Below are positions 7,815 through 15,661 of a stretch of 58,625 bases of DNA, in pieces. Source of the DNA: an uncultured Clostridia bacterium (GTDB lineage Bacteria > Bacillota > Clostridia > Christensenellales > UBA1242); assembly GCA_947624415.1 (NCBI GenBank), contig CANQKH010000007.1, positions 1 through 58,625 of the forward strand, in the 5' to 3' direction. The notes below the pieces were generated by a model, which searched no databases, was not told where the DNA came from, and saw nothing but the letters and a program-made list of their open reading frames with translations. A program made the translations under genes and the position numbers. The stretch's first letter is position 1. Every line of letters begins with the position of its first letter.

Positions 7815-9290
7815 ATGGCTCAAATAAGTATACAAAATTTAACGTTTTCTTATGAAAACAACAATAAAAACATTTTTGAAAATTTAAATATGTCTTTTGA
7901 TAGTGATTGGAAAATAGGATTAATAGGCAGAAATGGAATAGGTAAAACAACCTTTTTAAATTTGCTGTTGAAAAGGTTTGAGTTTTCGGGTAAAATTCTA
8001 AGTTCTGTGGCATTTGACTATTTCCCATATGTTGTGGAAGATAAAAATAAATTAGCAATAGACCTAATTGATGAGATTGCAAATGAAACGCCATATTGGG
8101 AGGTGTTAAAGAAATTTAAAGACCTAGAACTTGAAGATGAATGCCTTTATCAAGTTTTTGGGACACTTTCAAATGGCGAGCAGACCAAATTGTTGCTTGC
8201 AATATTGTTTGCAAAAGAGAACAACTTTTTGCTAATTGATGAACCAACAAATCATCTTGATGTAAAAAGTCGGGAGTGTGTAAAAAGGTTTTTAAGCAAG
8301 CAAAAAGGGTTTATAGTGGTCTCACATGACAGGGATTTTATTGACGGCACTGTTGACCATATAATAGCAATAAACAAAAATGATGTGGAAATACAAAAAG
8401 GTAATTTTTCATCATGGTGGAAGAATAAACAAGATAAGGACAATGCAGAAATAAGCCAAAATCAAAGACTGAAAAAGGAAATAACAAGATTGCAAGAAAG
8501 TGCAAATCAAAAGCGAGTGTGGGCTGAGCGAGTTGAAAGCACCAAAGGCACGCGAAATTCTGGGGTTAAGGTTGACAAAGGGTATGTCGGGCATAAAGCA
8601 GAAAGAATGGCAAAACGTGGAAAAGTAATTGAAGAGCGGACTCAAAAGGCAATAGAGGAGAAGAAAAAACTTTTAAAGAATATTGACAAACAAGACGACC
8701 TATTTTTAAATGAGAATAGGGTGAGACAGGAAAATATTTTAAATATAAAAGACTTATCGTTGTCATATGTTGATAAGGTGATTTTTAAAAATTTAAGTTT
8801 TGATGTTTATGGTGGTGAGAAAGTTGCAATCAAAGGAGCAAACGGGTGCGGGAAGTCCAGTCTCTTAAAGTTTATCTGTGGGGAAAACATTGCTCATGCA
8901 GGCGAAGTTTATATAAAAAATAAATGCAAGATTTCATATATAAGCCAAAATTATGATTGGCTTGGCGGAAAACTTATTGACTATGCAAAAGAAAGCAAAA
9001 TTGACCAAACGCGATTTTTAACACTTTTATATAAAATGGGATTTAACCGTGAACAATTTGATTTAGACATTAAAGATTTTAGTGCGGGGCAGAAAAAGAA
9101 GGTGTTGATTGCAAGGAGTTTATGTGAGGAATGCGATTTGTATGTGTGGGACGAACCATTAAACTACATTGACGTTATTTCTCGCCTGCAAATTGAGGAA
9201 ATGCTTAAAAATTCAAATATAACATTATTATTTGTTGAGCATGATGTTGCGTTTATAAACAATTTGGCAGATAAAATTGTGGAAATTTAA
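7815..9290 (+). CDS. ABC-F ATPase, Vga/Lsa-like ribosome-protection type
   Basis: This 491-residue protein has two ABC domains and no membrane segments. Domain 1 has Walker A GRNGIGKTT near residue 38, signature LSNGEQ near 119 and Walker B LLIDEPTNHLD near 138. A charged linker of Lys/Arg/Glu helices follows. Domain 2 has Walker A GANGCGKSS near 341, signature FSAGQKK near 422 and WDEPLNYIDVISR near 445, wording typical of Lsa/Vga/VmlR-type antibiotic-resistance ABC-F proteins rather than housekeeping EttA or Uup. These bind the ribosomal E site and dislodge lincosamides, streptogramin A or pleuromutilins. The ATG at 7815 follows GGAGG at 7805-7809. A leader peptide and attenuator precede it, supporting a drug-inducible role. 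Confidence 0.9.
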   Translation: MAQISIQNLTFSYENNNKNIFENLNMSFDSDWKIGLIGRNGIGKTTFLNLLLKRFEFSGKILSSVAFDYFPYVVEDKNKLAIDLIDEIANETPYWEVLKKFKDLELEDECLYQVFGTLSNGEQTKLLLAILFAKENNFLLIDEPTNHLDVKSRECVKRFLSKQKGFIVVSHDRDFIDGTVDHIIAINKNDVEIQKGNFSSWWKNKQDKDNAEISQNQRLKKEITRLQESANQKRVWAERVESTKGTRNSGVKVDKGYVGHKAERMAKRGKVIEERTQKAIEEKKKLLKNIDKQDDLFLNENRVRQENILNIKDLSLSYVDKVIFKNLSFDVYGGEKVAIKGANGCGKSSLLKFICGENIAHAGEVYIKNKCKISYISQNYDWLGGKLIDYAKESKIDQTRFLTLLYKMGFNREQFDLDIKDFSAGQKKKVLIARSLCEECDLYVWDEPLNYIDVISRLQIEEMLKNSNITLLFVEHDVAFINNLADKIVEI

Positions 9291-9356
9291 AAATTTTATT
9301 TTGACATAAAATAATTTATTATTTTCGACATTATTTTTAATATAAAGGAGAAAAAT

Positions 9357-9758
9357 ATGAAGCATATAGCCATTTTACGACAACCATTTTATGACATGAT
9401 TTTAAGGGGCGAAAAAACCATTGAAAGCAGATGGAGTATGAATAAGATTGCCCCATTTAATAAAGTGCAGATAGGGGATATAATATATTTAAAAATAAGT
9501 GGACGTCCAATAACTGCAAAAGCAGAGGTTCAAGATGTTAAATTTTTCAGTTTAACTCCTAAATTAGCAGGGGAAATTCTTGAAAAATATGGGGAAAGAA
9601 TTGGCGTTAAAAAATTTAAGAATATAGAGAAATATTTGAATAAAAGATATTTAACTTTAATTTGGCTTAATAATGTTGAAAGAATTGAAGAAATTAAGCC
9701 ACCTAAGAGCAATGGTGCAGGGTGGATTATAATGAGAGAAAGTATTGACAAAAATTAA
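9357..9758 (+). CDS. ASCH-domain protein
   Basis: This 133-residue protein has the ASCH pattern: ILRQPFYDMILRGEKTIESR near the start (the GEKTIESRW motif), then KVQIGDIIYLK and a strand-rich core. ASCH domains adopt a PUA-like beta-barrel and are linked to RNA binding or modified-nucleotide handling; some are amidohydrolases acting on N4-acetylcytidine. The exact function is unknown. It has an AAGGAG site and sits 66 bp after the ABC-F gene. The promoter of the next gene overlaps its 3' end. Confidence 0.85.
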   Translation: MKHIAILRQPFYDMILRGEKTIESRWSMNKIAPFNKVQIGDIIYLKISGRPITAKAEVQDVKFFSLTPKLAGEILEKYGERIGVKKFKNIEKYLNKRYLTLIWLNNVERIEEIKPPKSNGAGWIIMRESIDKN

Positions 9759-9773
9759 TGGCTGTGATAAAAT
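9745..9773 (+). promoter_or_regulatory. Promoter for the metallopeptidase gene
   Basis: TTGACA at 9745-9750 and TAAAAT at 9768-9773 are separated by 17 bp. The -35 lies inside the last codons of the ASCH gene, and the ATG of the next gene is 21 bp downstream of the -10. Confidence 0.75.
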
Positions 9774-9794
9774 AAAAAAAATTCAAGGAGATGT

Positions 9795-10652
9795 ATGAAA
9801 ATAAAAAATATCCATGGCAAAAAGAGAATTTTGAAATATTTCTTAAATCGTGATATTACGGGAACGGAAGAAATTTTGAATATTTTTGAAAAATTGGAAG
9901 GGGCAAAGCGAGGCTGGTCGTCAAAAGGTTATCCATACATTTTTGTTCCCGGTAAAAATGAAAACAAGGTGCTTTTAACGGCACATTGCGACACTGTTTG
10001 GAATGATGAAAATTACGATCAAAAATTAAGATATAAATCTGGAGTATTTTATTCTGGCAACCCCAAAATTGGTATAGGGGCTGACGACAGAGCGGGGGTT
10101 GCAATGTTGTATTTGCTTAGAAAAAGTGGGAATTCCCTTTTAGTTACCACCGGCGAAGAAGATGGGATGATGTGTTCAAGATTCTTGACAAAAGAAGAAT
10201 ATGACATGATAAATGACCATAACTTTATTGTTCAACTTGACAAATGTGGGAATAAAGAGTTTAAGTGCTATAGCGTTGGGAGTGAGGAGTTTATCAATTA
10301 CATTAAAGAAAAAACTGGATTTAAATATATTGAGCCATCATCTTTCACCGACATTGTTTCACTTTGCAAAACTATATGTGGAGTAAATTTATCTGTGGGA
10401 TATTACAACGAACACACAAAAAATGAAATGCTTGTTTATGACGAATGGCTCACCACTCTTAAAACGACACAAAAGTTAATACAAGATTCAAAAAAGTTTG
10501 AACTTGACAGAACAAAAAACACACAGCAACAGCAAGAGGATGATAAGTTTGGCTATAATGATTATGATATTTTGAAATGGATTGATATGTTCAACCAAAT
10601 GCAAGAAAATGGAGAAATTGATGACGACGATTTGCCTGAGATATTCCTATAA
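9795..10652 (+). CDS. Zinc metallopeptidase of the M20/M28 type
   Basis: This 285-residue protein has the ligand-bearing motifs of co-catalytic zinc exopeptidases: LLTAHCDTV near residue 58 (His and Asp), GIGADDRAGVAML near 94 (bridging Asp) and TTGEEDG near 117 (catalytic and ligand Glu). Later, FTDIVSL and NEHTKNE supply a plausible Asp and His. There is no signal peptide, so it is probably a cytoplasmic aminopeptidase or deacylase. After residue 235 it ends in an acidic, Gln-rich tail (NTQQQQEDD, then DDDDLPEIFL) outside the catalytic core. It has its own promoter and a terminator follows. Confidence 0.8.
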   Translation: MKIKNIHGKKRILKYFLNRDITGTEEILNIFEKLEGAKRGWSSKGYPYIFVPGKNENKVLLTAHCDTVWNDENYDQKLRYKSGVFYSGNPKIGIGADDRAGVAMLYLLRKSGNSLLVTTGEEDGMMCSRFLTKEEYDMINDHNFIVQLDKCGNKEFKCYSVGSEEFINYIKEKTGFKYIEPSSFTDIVSLCKTICGVNLSVGYYNEHTKNEMLVYDEWLTTLKTTQKLIQDSKKFELDRTKNTQQQQEDDKFGYNDYDILKWIDMFNQMQENGEIDDDDLPEIFL

Positions 10653-10689
10653 ATAGTATTTTGTATAAAAGAAAAACTACAATATAAAG

Positions 10690-10735
10690 AAAAATTCACC
10701 AGTAGATAAAAACATATAAATGGTGAATTTTTTTA
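10690..10735. terminator. Bidirectional intrinsic terminator
   Basis: AAAATTCACCA pairs with TGGTGAATTTT and has A- and T-runs on both sides. It serves the metallopeptidase gene on the plus strand and the mini-ferritin gene on the minus strand. Confidence 0.85.
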
Positions 10736-10759
10736 TTGAATGTAAGATATTATGTAATT

Positions 10760-11050
10760 TTATTTGTCATCGTCAGTTGTAAATTCTTTGTATCCTTTTT
10801 CAAATTGCCTTTGAGAGATTGGGTCAAGTTTGAAAAGGAGTCCAAACAGTTGACCAACATGAAGTTTTTCTTCGTCAACAATATCTTGAATTGTTGCACG
10901 TGCGGAAGGGTCATCTGTGCTAAAAAGATGGTTTTCATATTGAATTATTGCATCCAGTTCGCCAATTATATCTTCCCTGCAATTTTGAATTGTCATAAAG
11001 TTGTTTGACCTGTTCATGTTGTTGTCATAAATATTAAAAAATCTTTTCAT
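10760..11050 (-). CDS. EncFtn-like mini-ferritin
   Basis: This 96-residue protein forms half of a ferritin four-helix bundle. Helix 1 carries E31 in GELDAIIQYEN and helix 2 carries E61 and H64 in DEEKLH, after a DDPSAR turn. This matches the E32/E62/H65 di-iron ligand set reported for encapsulated ferritins, shifted by one residue. Such proteins dimerise to build the ferroxidase site. EncFtn proteins usually sit inside encapsulin shells, and no encapsulin gene is in this window. No encapsulin-targeting peptide is obvious; the C terminus is KEFTTDDDK. The start follows TAGGAGG. The gene is divergent from LE-tail cluster A. Confidence 0.8.
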   Translation of the reverse strand: MKRFFNIYDNNMNRSNNFMTIQNCREDIIGELDAIIQYENHLFSTDDPSARATIQDIVDEEKLHVGQLFGLLFKLDPISQRQFEKGYKEFTTDDDK

Positions 11051-11112
11051 TTTACCTCCTATAAGTTTATATGAGTATGAAATGAAATTGTGATAGGTTT
11101 AAGAAATAAATC

Positions 11113-11141
11113 TTGACTTTATACACTTTTATTAGTATAAT
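11113..11141 (+). promoter_or_regulatory. Promoter of LE-tail cluster A
   Basis: TTGACT at 11113-11118 and TATAAT at 11136-11141 are separated by 17 bp, 55 bp before the first gene of the cluster. The promoter of cluster B has the same two hexamers and spacing. Confidence 0.8.
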
Positions 11142-11196
11142 ATATGTTATAAATAAATGTCCTTAAATATAAATTAAAGATTTTAAAGGAGAGAAA

Positions 11197-11673
11197 ATGC
11201 AATACGACAATATTTATCAATATAAAATATTTTATTTCGACAAAGCAAGCAAGCGGGCTATTAATATTTATAGCGACAGTGCCGACATTCACTCTCTTCA
11301 AAACTTACCTGACACAACCTTTTATGTTGAACAGTTTTACCTTGCTAGTAGAGATGGGGAAAGGCCATATAAAGGGTCTTATCTCGTTGGAAAACCGCTT
11401 GGGATTGAGGAGATTGAAAAAGAAATAGAACTTATAGAACACTCAGATGATTTGTCTTACCTTAAATATTTAGAAAGAATACTTGAACTAAAATCTCACA
11501 ATGAAGCATCTTACACGATATTTAGAATACAAGGAAAACTTATATATTTATATAAAAATGAGTATGAAGGTGAACTTGCCGGTGAGATTAAGGATGGAAA
11601 GATAGTTAAGGAGGATTTGCAAGCAGAGGAACAACCTCCAGAACACAATTATAATTACATCGACCTTGAATAG
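11197..11673 (+). CDS. LE-tail family protein A1
   Basis: This 158-residue protein is the first of seven intact plus-strand relatives of similar size. Shared blocks are an N-terminal MQYDNIYxYxIFY strand, SDSADIHSLQNLPDTTFYVE at residues 27-46, YLVGKPLGIEEIEKEI near 63-78, FRIQGKLIYL near 109 and GEIKDGKIV near 128. A short Glu/Pro-rich linker then leads to the C-terminal tail NYNYIDLE. It has no signal peptide, membrane segment or catalytic motif. Family and function are not recognised. It is first in the operon, behind a TTGACT/TATAAT promoter. Confidence 0.85.
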   Translation: MQYDNIYQYKIFYFDKASKRAINIYSDSADIHSLQNLPDTTFYVEQFYLASRDGERPYKGSYLVGKPLGIEEIEKEIELIEHSDDLSYLKYLERILELKSHNEASYTIFRIQGKLIYLYKNEYEGELAGEIKDGKIVKEDLQAEEQPPEHNYNYIDLE

Positions 11674-11721
11674 AAATAATATTTTGTTTACAAGGCAGGA
11701 AATTTAAAAAAAGGGGAAAGA

Positions 11722-12279
11722 ATGCAATACGACAATATTTATATGTTTGATATACTTTACGAGGATAAGAATGGGAAGGATGCTTTCTTTAAAATTTATA
11801 GTGATAAAGCAAATGTATATGCTCTTGAAAATTTACCTGATACGACCTATAAGATTGAAAGAAGACATTTACTGAAAGATTTTGATGGTAATTTTTCCTT
11901 TACTTATAGTATGTATGATGAGGATTTTTTTGATGACACCACTTTAGATGAATATTGGGTTGGGCAAAAACTGACGCTTACAGATTTAAAAACGGAAATT
12001 AAGACAGCCACCGATAAAAAATATCGCGATCGCTTGAACCATTGGTATAACAGCATGACCAATGATGGTGATGATTGTAATACTATAATATTAAAACTAA
12101 AAAACAATCACATTATATTTGTAAACATTGACCCGAAAAGGGTTGTTGGCGTCATTAATGGTGGCAAGATTGTTAGGCAAGGATTACAAACCAAACAACC
12201 TGCACAAACAAAACAGCCCCCACAAAAACAATCTGTAAAAAGTAAATATGATAATGATAATTACATCGACCTTGAATAG
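11722..12279 (+). CDS. LE-tail family protein A2
   Basis: This 185-residue member starts MQYDNIYMF like A1 and keeps the SDKANVYALENLPDTTYKIE block near residues 28-47 and the YWVGQKLTLTDLKTEI block near 77-92. An insertion (DEDFFDDTTLDE) between them is not found in A1. After GGKIVRQG a low-complexity Gln/Pro/Lys linker (QTKQPAQTKQPPQ) leads to the tail YDNDNYIDLE. The linker makes the tail look like a separately presented element. The start follows AAGGGGAAAG. Function is unknown. Confidence 0.85.
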   Translation: MQYDNIYMFDILYEDKNGKDAFFKIYSDKANVYALENLPDTTYKIERRHLLKDFDGNFSFTYSMYDEDFFDDTTLDEYWVGQKLTLTDLKTEIKTATDKKYRDRLNHWYNSMTNDGDDCNTIILKLKNNHIIFVNIDPKRVVGVINGGKIVRQGLQTKQPAQTKQPPQKQSVKSKYDNDNYIDLE

Positions 12280-12294
12280 AAATTTTGATTACAA
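12244..12294 (+). repeat. 51-bp direct repeat at the A2/A3 junction (copy 1)
   Basis: The tail-coding end of A2 and the following intergenic bases are identical over 51 bp to 12792-12842 at the A3/A4 junction, while the bodies of the two genes have diverged. This indicates recent recombination or gene conversion at the tails. Confidence 0.9.
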
Positions 12295-12320
12295 GGCAAA
12301 AACTTTTAAAAGGAGAAAGA

Positions 12321-12827
12321 ATGCAATTCAAAAATGTTTTTCGTTTTAAGATATTTTATATTAACGAAGAAGGCAATAAAGACTATTTTTATATTTATAG
12401 TGAAAAAGAGGACGTCTATTCTCTTGAAGATTTGCCAGACACAACTTTTTATATTGAACGGTTTTACTGCACACATAAAGAGGAGAGTAGGTCATTTGGA
12501 TCTTATCTCGTTGGGACACCGCTTAGCATTGATGAACTTAAAAAAGAAATAAAAAATACAGATATTTCGGCGAGATCATATCTCCATGATTTATCGTCAG
12601 CATATCGAAGAATAACTGAACTGGGATCAAATTATCATATACTTAGAAAACAAGGGAAACTAATATGTTTGGATAAGCTTTATTTCCCAGGCGAAAATGT
12701 TGGCGAGATAAACGATGGTAAGATTGTAATGCAAGGAGCGCAAACAAAACAACCCGCACAAATTAAACAACCCGTAAAAAGTATAAAAAGCAAATATGAT
12801 AATGATAATTACATCGACCTTGAATAG
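12321..12827 (+). CDS. LE-tail family protein A3
   Basis: This 168-residue member (MQFKNVFRFKIFY) has blocks SEKEDVYSLEDLPDTTFYIE, SYLVGTPLSIDELKKEI, RKQGKLICLDK and GEINDGKIV in the same order as A1. A QTKQPAQIKQPVK linker precedes the tail YDNDNYIDLE. The ATG at 12321 is chosen because AAAAGGAGAAAG precedes it; an in-frame ATG 36 bp upstream has no ribosome-binding site. No enzymatic motif is visible. Confidence 0.85.
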   Translation: MQFKNVFRFKIFYINEEGNKDYFYIYSEKEDVYSLEDLPDTTFYIERFYCTHKEESRSFGSYLVGTPLSIDELKKEIKNTDISARSYLHDLSSAYRRITELGSNYHILRKQGKLICLDKLYFPGENVGEINDGKIVMQGAQTKQPAQIKQPVKSIKSKYDNDNYIDLE

Positions 12828-12842
12828 AAATTTTGATTACAA
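12792..12842 (+). repeat. 51-bp direct repeat at the A3/A4 junction (copy 2)
   Basis: This is the second identical copy of the segment at 12244-12294. It encodes the tail of A3 and the start of the intergenic spacer. Confidence 0.9.
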
Positions 12843-12862
12843 AAACTTTAAAAGGAAAAAAA

Positions 12863-13357
12863 ATGCAATACGATAATATTTATTTGTTTAGAATTCTTTA
12901 TTCTGATAAGAATGGGTTTGAGGAAGAATACAAAACTTATTCTGATAATGACAATGTATATTCTCTTGAAAATTTACCAGAAACGACATATTTTATTGAG
13001 GTATATCTTTTAAAGAAGGATTTTAAAGACATTCAAGGCGAAGATACTGTTGGCAATTATCTTATTGGAACTCCTCTTAAGATCGAAGATTTAGAAAAAG
13101 AGATAAAAACTGTTGCTGCAACAAGCCCCGACTCAAAATACCTTCAAGACTTGAAGGGGTGGCATTATGAAATAGAAACATTAAGATATCCTCACGTTAT
13201 CTTTAGAATACAAGGAAAACTTGTATGTTTAAATAAGTTTATGTATCCTGGCAAGGTTATTGGCGTCATAAAGGATGGAAAAATAGTTGCTGGAGATTTT
13301 CAAAACGAGCAAACAAATGATAAGTATGATAATGATAATTACATTGATCTTGAATAG
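12863..13357 (+). CDS. LE-tail family protein A4
   Basis: This 164-residue member begins MQYDNIYLFRILY and keeps SDNDNVYSLENLPETTYFIE, YLIGTPLKIEDLEKEI, FRIQGKLVCLNK and GVIKDGKIV. The linker is short (NEQTNDK) and the tail is YDNDNYIDLE. The ATG at 12863 is used because an AAAGGAAA site precedes it; the earlier in-frame ATG at 12833 lies upstream of that site. A1 and A4 share the FRIQGKL block more closely than either does with A2, which suggests shuffled segments. Confidence 0.85.
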   Translation: MQYDNIYLFRILYSDKNGFEEEYKTYSDNDNVYSLENLPETTYFIEVYLLKKDFKDIQGEDTVGNYLIGTPLKIEDLEKEIKTVAATSPDSKYLQDLKGWHYEIETLRYPHVIFRIQGKLVCLNKFMYPGKVIGVIKDGKIVAGDFQNEQTNDKYDNDNYIDLE

Positions 13358-13393
13358 ACAAAATATACAAGAAATTTTCAAGAAGGAGAAAAA

Positions 13394-14512
13394 ATGGGTT
13401 ATTATGCAAGGTTGACAAGGGAACTAAAAAATAAAATTATAATAGATGAACAACCTTTGAAAGACGATAAAATTTCATCTGTAAAATTTTTGAATGGAAC
13501 TGATATTGTTGAAATTTATAAAAAGGAAATGCCTGAAGATAAAAATAAACCAATAATTCAGTTGCCAGAATATAAAAAGTTTTATGTTGGGAATTATTAT
13601 CGTTATGAAGATTTCAAACAAAAGCATCCCAGCCTTATAAATGTTTGGGGCGATAAATTAAAGACATGGGATGGTGTTTGCCAAACATTAAGCGAGGGAA
13701 CATTTCATGCTATACCAGACAGAGAAAATTATCCTGTTTTAGAGCCAAAGCAAATTTCTGGAGGGAAATATTATCATTCTCATGGTGATAAGACATATTA
13801 TGTAAAATTTTACAAAAAGAATTTACAGCAGCAAACATCATGGACAGAAAGACTTGAAAGTTTGAGGCTGGAAGACTTAGAAATTGAAGAGGGCGTGTAT
13901 GGCTTTAAAATATATGCCAAAGATGACAGTTGGAAAACGGTTGACGAAAAAAATTATATAATAGGAAGACTTGCAAAGGAAAATGAAATTTTGCAAGCAG
14001 GATATAATCCCCAAAACAACTCAAACACCTATTTACTTACTTCGGCAGGTGTAAAAAGAATGGGAGAAAAGAATTTTATAGTTTTATCCCCAGAAAATAT
14101 AAAAGAAGGAAGATACGTTGAAGATAAAGATAACAATATAACTATAAAATATTATAGAAAACTTAAAGGTGGCGGCGAAAGTCATTGGGAAAGGGATGAC
14201 AATGTGGATGATATTGAAAGTGTTGTTTTTAAACAAGGGCTTTACAGGGTGAAATTTTGCTATAAATTGAAAGATGGGGCAAAATATGACGAGCAAGAAT
14301 TTATTTTAGGAAGAGAAATATCTTCTAAAGATACAATGGAAAATTATCCCGATGTCTATGAAAAATATAAAGATAGAAATCCAATATTTGTCGAGACGCC
14401 ATATGGTGCAACAATAGTGCGATGTGCAAAATGCACAATAATTGCACCTGAGAAACTTGTGAATTTTAAATATGACCCATATAAAGATAAGGATTATGTA
14501 AATCTTGAATAA
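13394..14512 (+). CDS. LE-tail family protein A5, long multidomain member
   Basis: At 372 residues this is the largest member. It seems to contain two or three copies of a beta-rich unit: YKKFYVGNYYRYEDFKQ, then KQISGGKYYHSHGDKTYYVK and ENIKEGRYVEDKDNNITIKY, each followed by a yGfKIY/YRVKFCY strand and a second motif (NYIIGRLAKENE and EFILGREISSKD) that parallels the YxxGxxLsxEE block of the small members. The tail is KDKDYVNLE. No catalytic or membrane motif is visible. The start follows AGAAGGAG. The end of this gene is echoed in the chimeric fragment at 15005-15091. Confidence 0.8.
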   Translation: MGYYARLTRELKNKIIIDEQPLKDDKISSVKFLNGTDIVEIYKKEMPEDKNKPIIQLPEYKKFYVGNYYRYEDFKQKHPSLINVWGDKLKTWDGVCQTLSEGTFHAIPDRENYPVLEPKQISGGKYYHSHGDKTYYVKFYKKNLQQQTSWTERLESLRLEDLEIEEGVYGFKIYAKDDSWKTVDEKNYIIGRLAKENEILQAGYNPQNNSNTYLLTSAGVKRMGEKNFIVLSPENIKEGRYVEDKDNNITIKYYRKLKGGGESHWERDDNVDDIESVVFKQGLYRVKFCYKLKDGAKYDEQEFILGREISSKDTMENYPDVYEKYKDRNPIFVETPYGATIVRCAKCTIIAPEKLVNFKYDPYKDKDYVNLE

Positions 14513-14524
14513 AAGGGAGGGGAA

Positions 14525-14989
14525 ATGAAAATCAAAGAATTATATCAATTTACAATTTTTTACAATCAGAACTTTGAAGGCGAAAGTAAAGAGCGGGTAA
14601 TGCTTTGCGATAGTGATGACATCAGCCAATTGTCAGACTTGCCGCGAAACACCGTGTTTATATGTTGTAAAAAGTATGATGAAAGGGGAAATAATTTCTT
14701 ACCACACAAAAACTACCTGTTTGGAGAGGTTTTGGGATATGATGACCTAAAAGATGAATTTTTTCATTGTAAAAATGAAAAAACGGCAGGTTATATAAAA
14801 TATATAGCATCAAGAAGAAAAGAATTAGAGGGGAAATTCTGCATTTTTAAAAATCACAACAAAATATGTGTTTATAATATTTCTGATGCCGATTGCGATG
14901 TTTTATCGGAAAGCCAACTAGCAAACGGAAGAGTGCTTGTAGAAAATGAAGTCGATTATTCCAATAAAGATTATATTAATTTGGAATAA
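14525..14989 (+). CDS. LE-tail family protein A6
   Basis: This 154-residue member starts MKIKELYQFTIFYNQNF. It has the block SDDISQLSDLPRNTVFICC and a YLFGEVLGYDDLKDEF block near residues 72-87. The unit FKNHNKICVYNISDADCDV, then SESQLANGRV, is shared with A7 (15107), its closest paralogue. The tail is SNKDYINLE. It is cysteine-richer than the A1-A4 group. The start follows GGGAGGGG, 12 bp after A5. Confidence 0.85.
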   Translation: MKIKELYQFTIFYNQNFEGESKERVMLCDSDDISQLSDLPRNTVFICCKKYDERGNNFLPHKNYLFGEVLGYDDLKDEFFHCKNEKTAGYIKYIASRRKELEGKFCIFKNHNKICVYNISDADCDVLSESQLANGRVLVENEVDYSNKDYINLE

Positions 14990-15073
14990 AAAGGAGGAAA
15001 AAGTATGCAATTTGATAAGATTTATATTTTTGAAGTTTTATATTATAATGAAAAGGGAGACATAGCAAAATCA
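14981..15073 (+). repeat. 93-bp perfect direct repeat, copy 1
   Basis: Positions 14981-15073 are identical to 15569-15661, 588 bp away. The repeat spans the end of A6, a ribosome-binding site and the first 23 codons of a gene identical to the start of A8. The flanking genes A6 and A7 are much more diverged, so the identity is recent. Confidence 0.95.
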
Positions 15074-15082
15074 AATTTGTAA
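15005..15082 (+). pseudogene. Truncated and chimeric LE-tail gene remnant
   Basis: A GGAGG site and ATG open a 25-residue ORF whose first 23 codons match A8 at the DNA level. It then ends at NL and a stop. The bases after the break (TTTGTAAATCTTGATTAA, to 15092) read FVNLD and a stop in another frame, resembling the tail codons of A5 (DYVNLE). So the 5' end of A8 appears fused out of frame to the 3' end of another family member, the scar of recombination between paralogues. Confidence 0.8.
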
Positions 15083-15106
15083 ATCTTGATTAAAAATGGA
15101 GGGGAA

Positions 15107-15577
15107 ATGGAAATAAAAAATCTATACAAAATTACAATTTTCTATAATCAAAGATTTGCCAATTTTTGCGACGATAAAATAATATTTAGCGATAGTGATA
15201 ACATTCATAATCTTACAAATCTCCCCGAGGACACTGCTTTTGTGTTTTGTGAAAAATGGGATGACGAAAAAAGAGATTTTGTGGCAGTGAAAAATTATGC
15301 AATAGGACACGAGTTAAATGCACTTGATCTTTATAATGAGTTAGAAAAGCAAACTGACAAAAAGCAAAGAGAGTTTATAGATTATATAATTAATCACATC
15401 TTGCCTATAAATAAAAATCCTAACAAAAAATATTGTATTTTCAAAAATCGCGACAATGTATGTTTTTACAGGATTTCCGATGCCGAATGTGAAGTCTTTC
15501 CAGAGAGCCAACTGGTTAATGGAAGAGTGAATGAGGCTGTCGAAAATACAGAAAAAGATTATATAAGTTTGGAATAA
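15107..15577 (+). CDS. LE-tail family protein A7
   Basis: This 156-residue protein is a close paralogue of A6, sharing IFYNQRF, SDSDNIHNLTNLPEDTAFVF, NYAIGHELNALDLYNEL and FKNRDNVCFYRISDAECEV, then PESQLVNGRV. The tail is TEKDYISLE. The ATG at 15107 follows GGAGGGG; an earlier in-frame ATG at 15086 lies inside the remnant's scar and has no site of its own. It has no recognised domain. Confidence 0.85.
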   Translation: MEIKNLYKITIFYNQRFANFCDDKIIFSDSDNIHNLTNLPEDTAFVFCEKWDDEKRDFVAVKNYAIGHELNALDLYNELEKQTDKKQREFIDYIINHILPINKNPNKKYCIFKNRDNVCFYRISDAECEVFPESQLVNGRVNEAVENTEKDYISLE

Positions 15578-15661
15578 AAAGGAGGAAAAAGTATGCAATT
15601 TGATAAGATTTATATTTTTGAAGTTTTATATTATAATGAAAAGGGAGACATAGCAAAATCA
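15569..15661 (+). repeat. 93-bp perfect direct repeat, copy 2
   Basis: This is the second copy of 14981-15073. It covers the end of A7, the ribosome-binding site and the first codons of A8. Confidence 0.95.
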
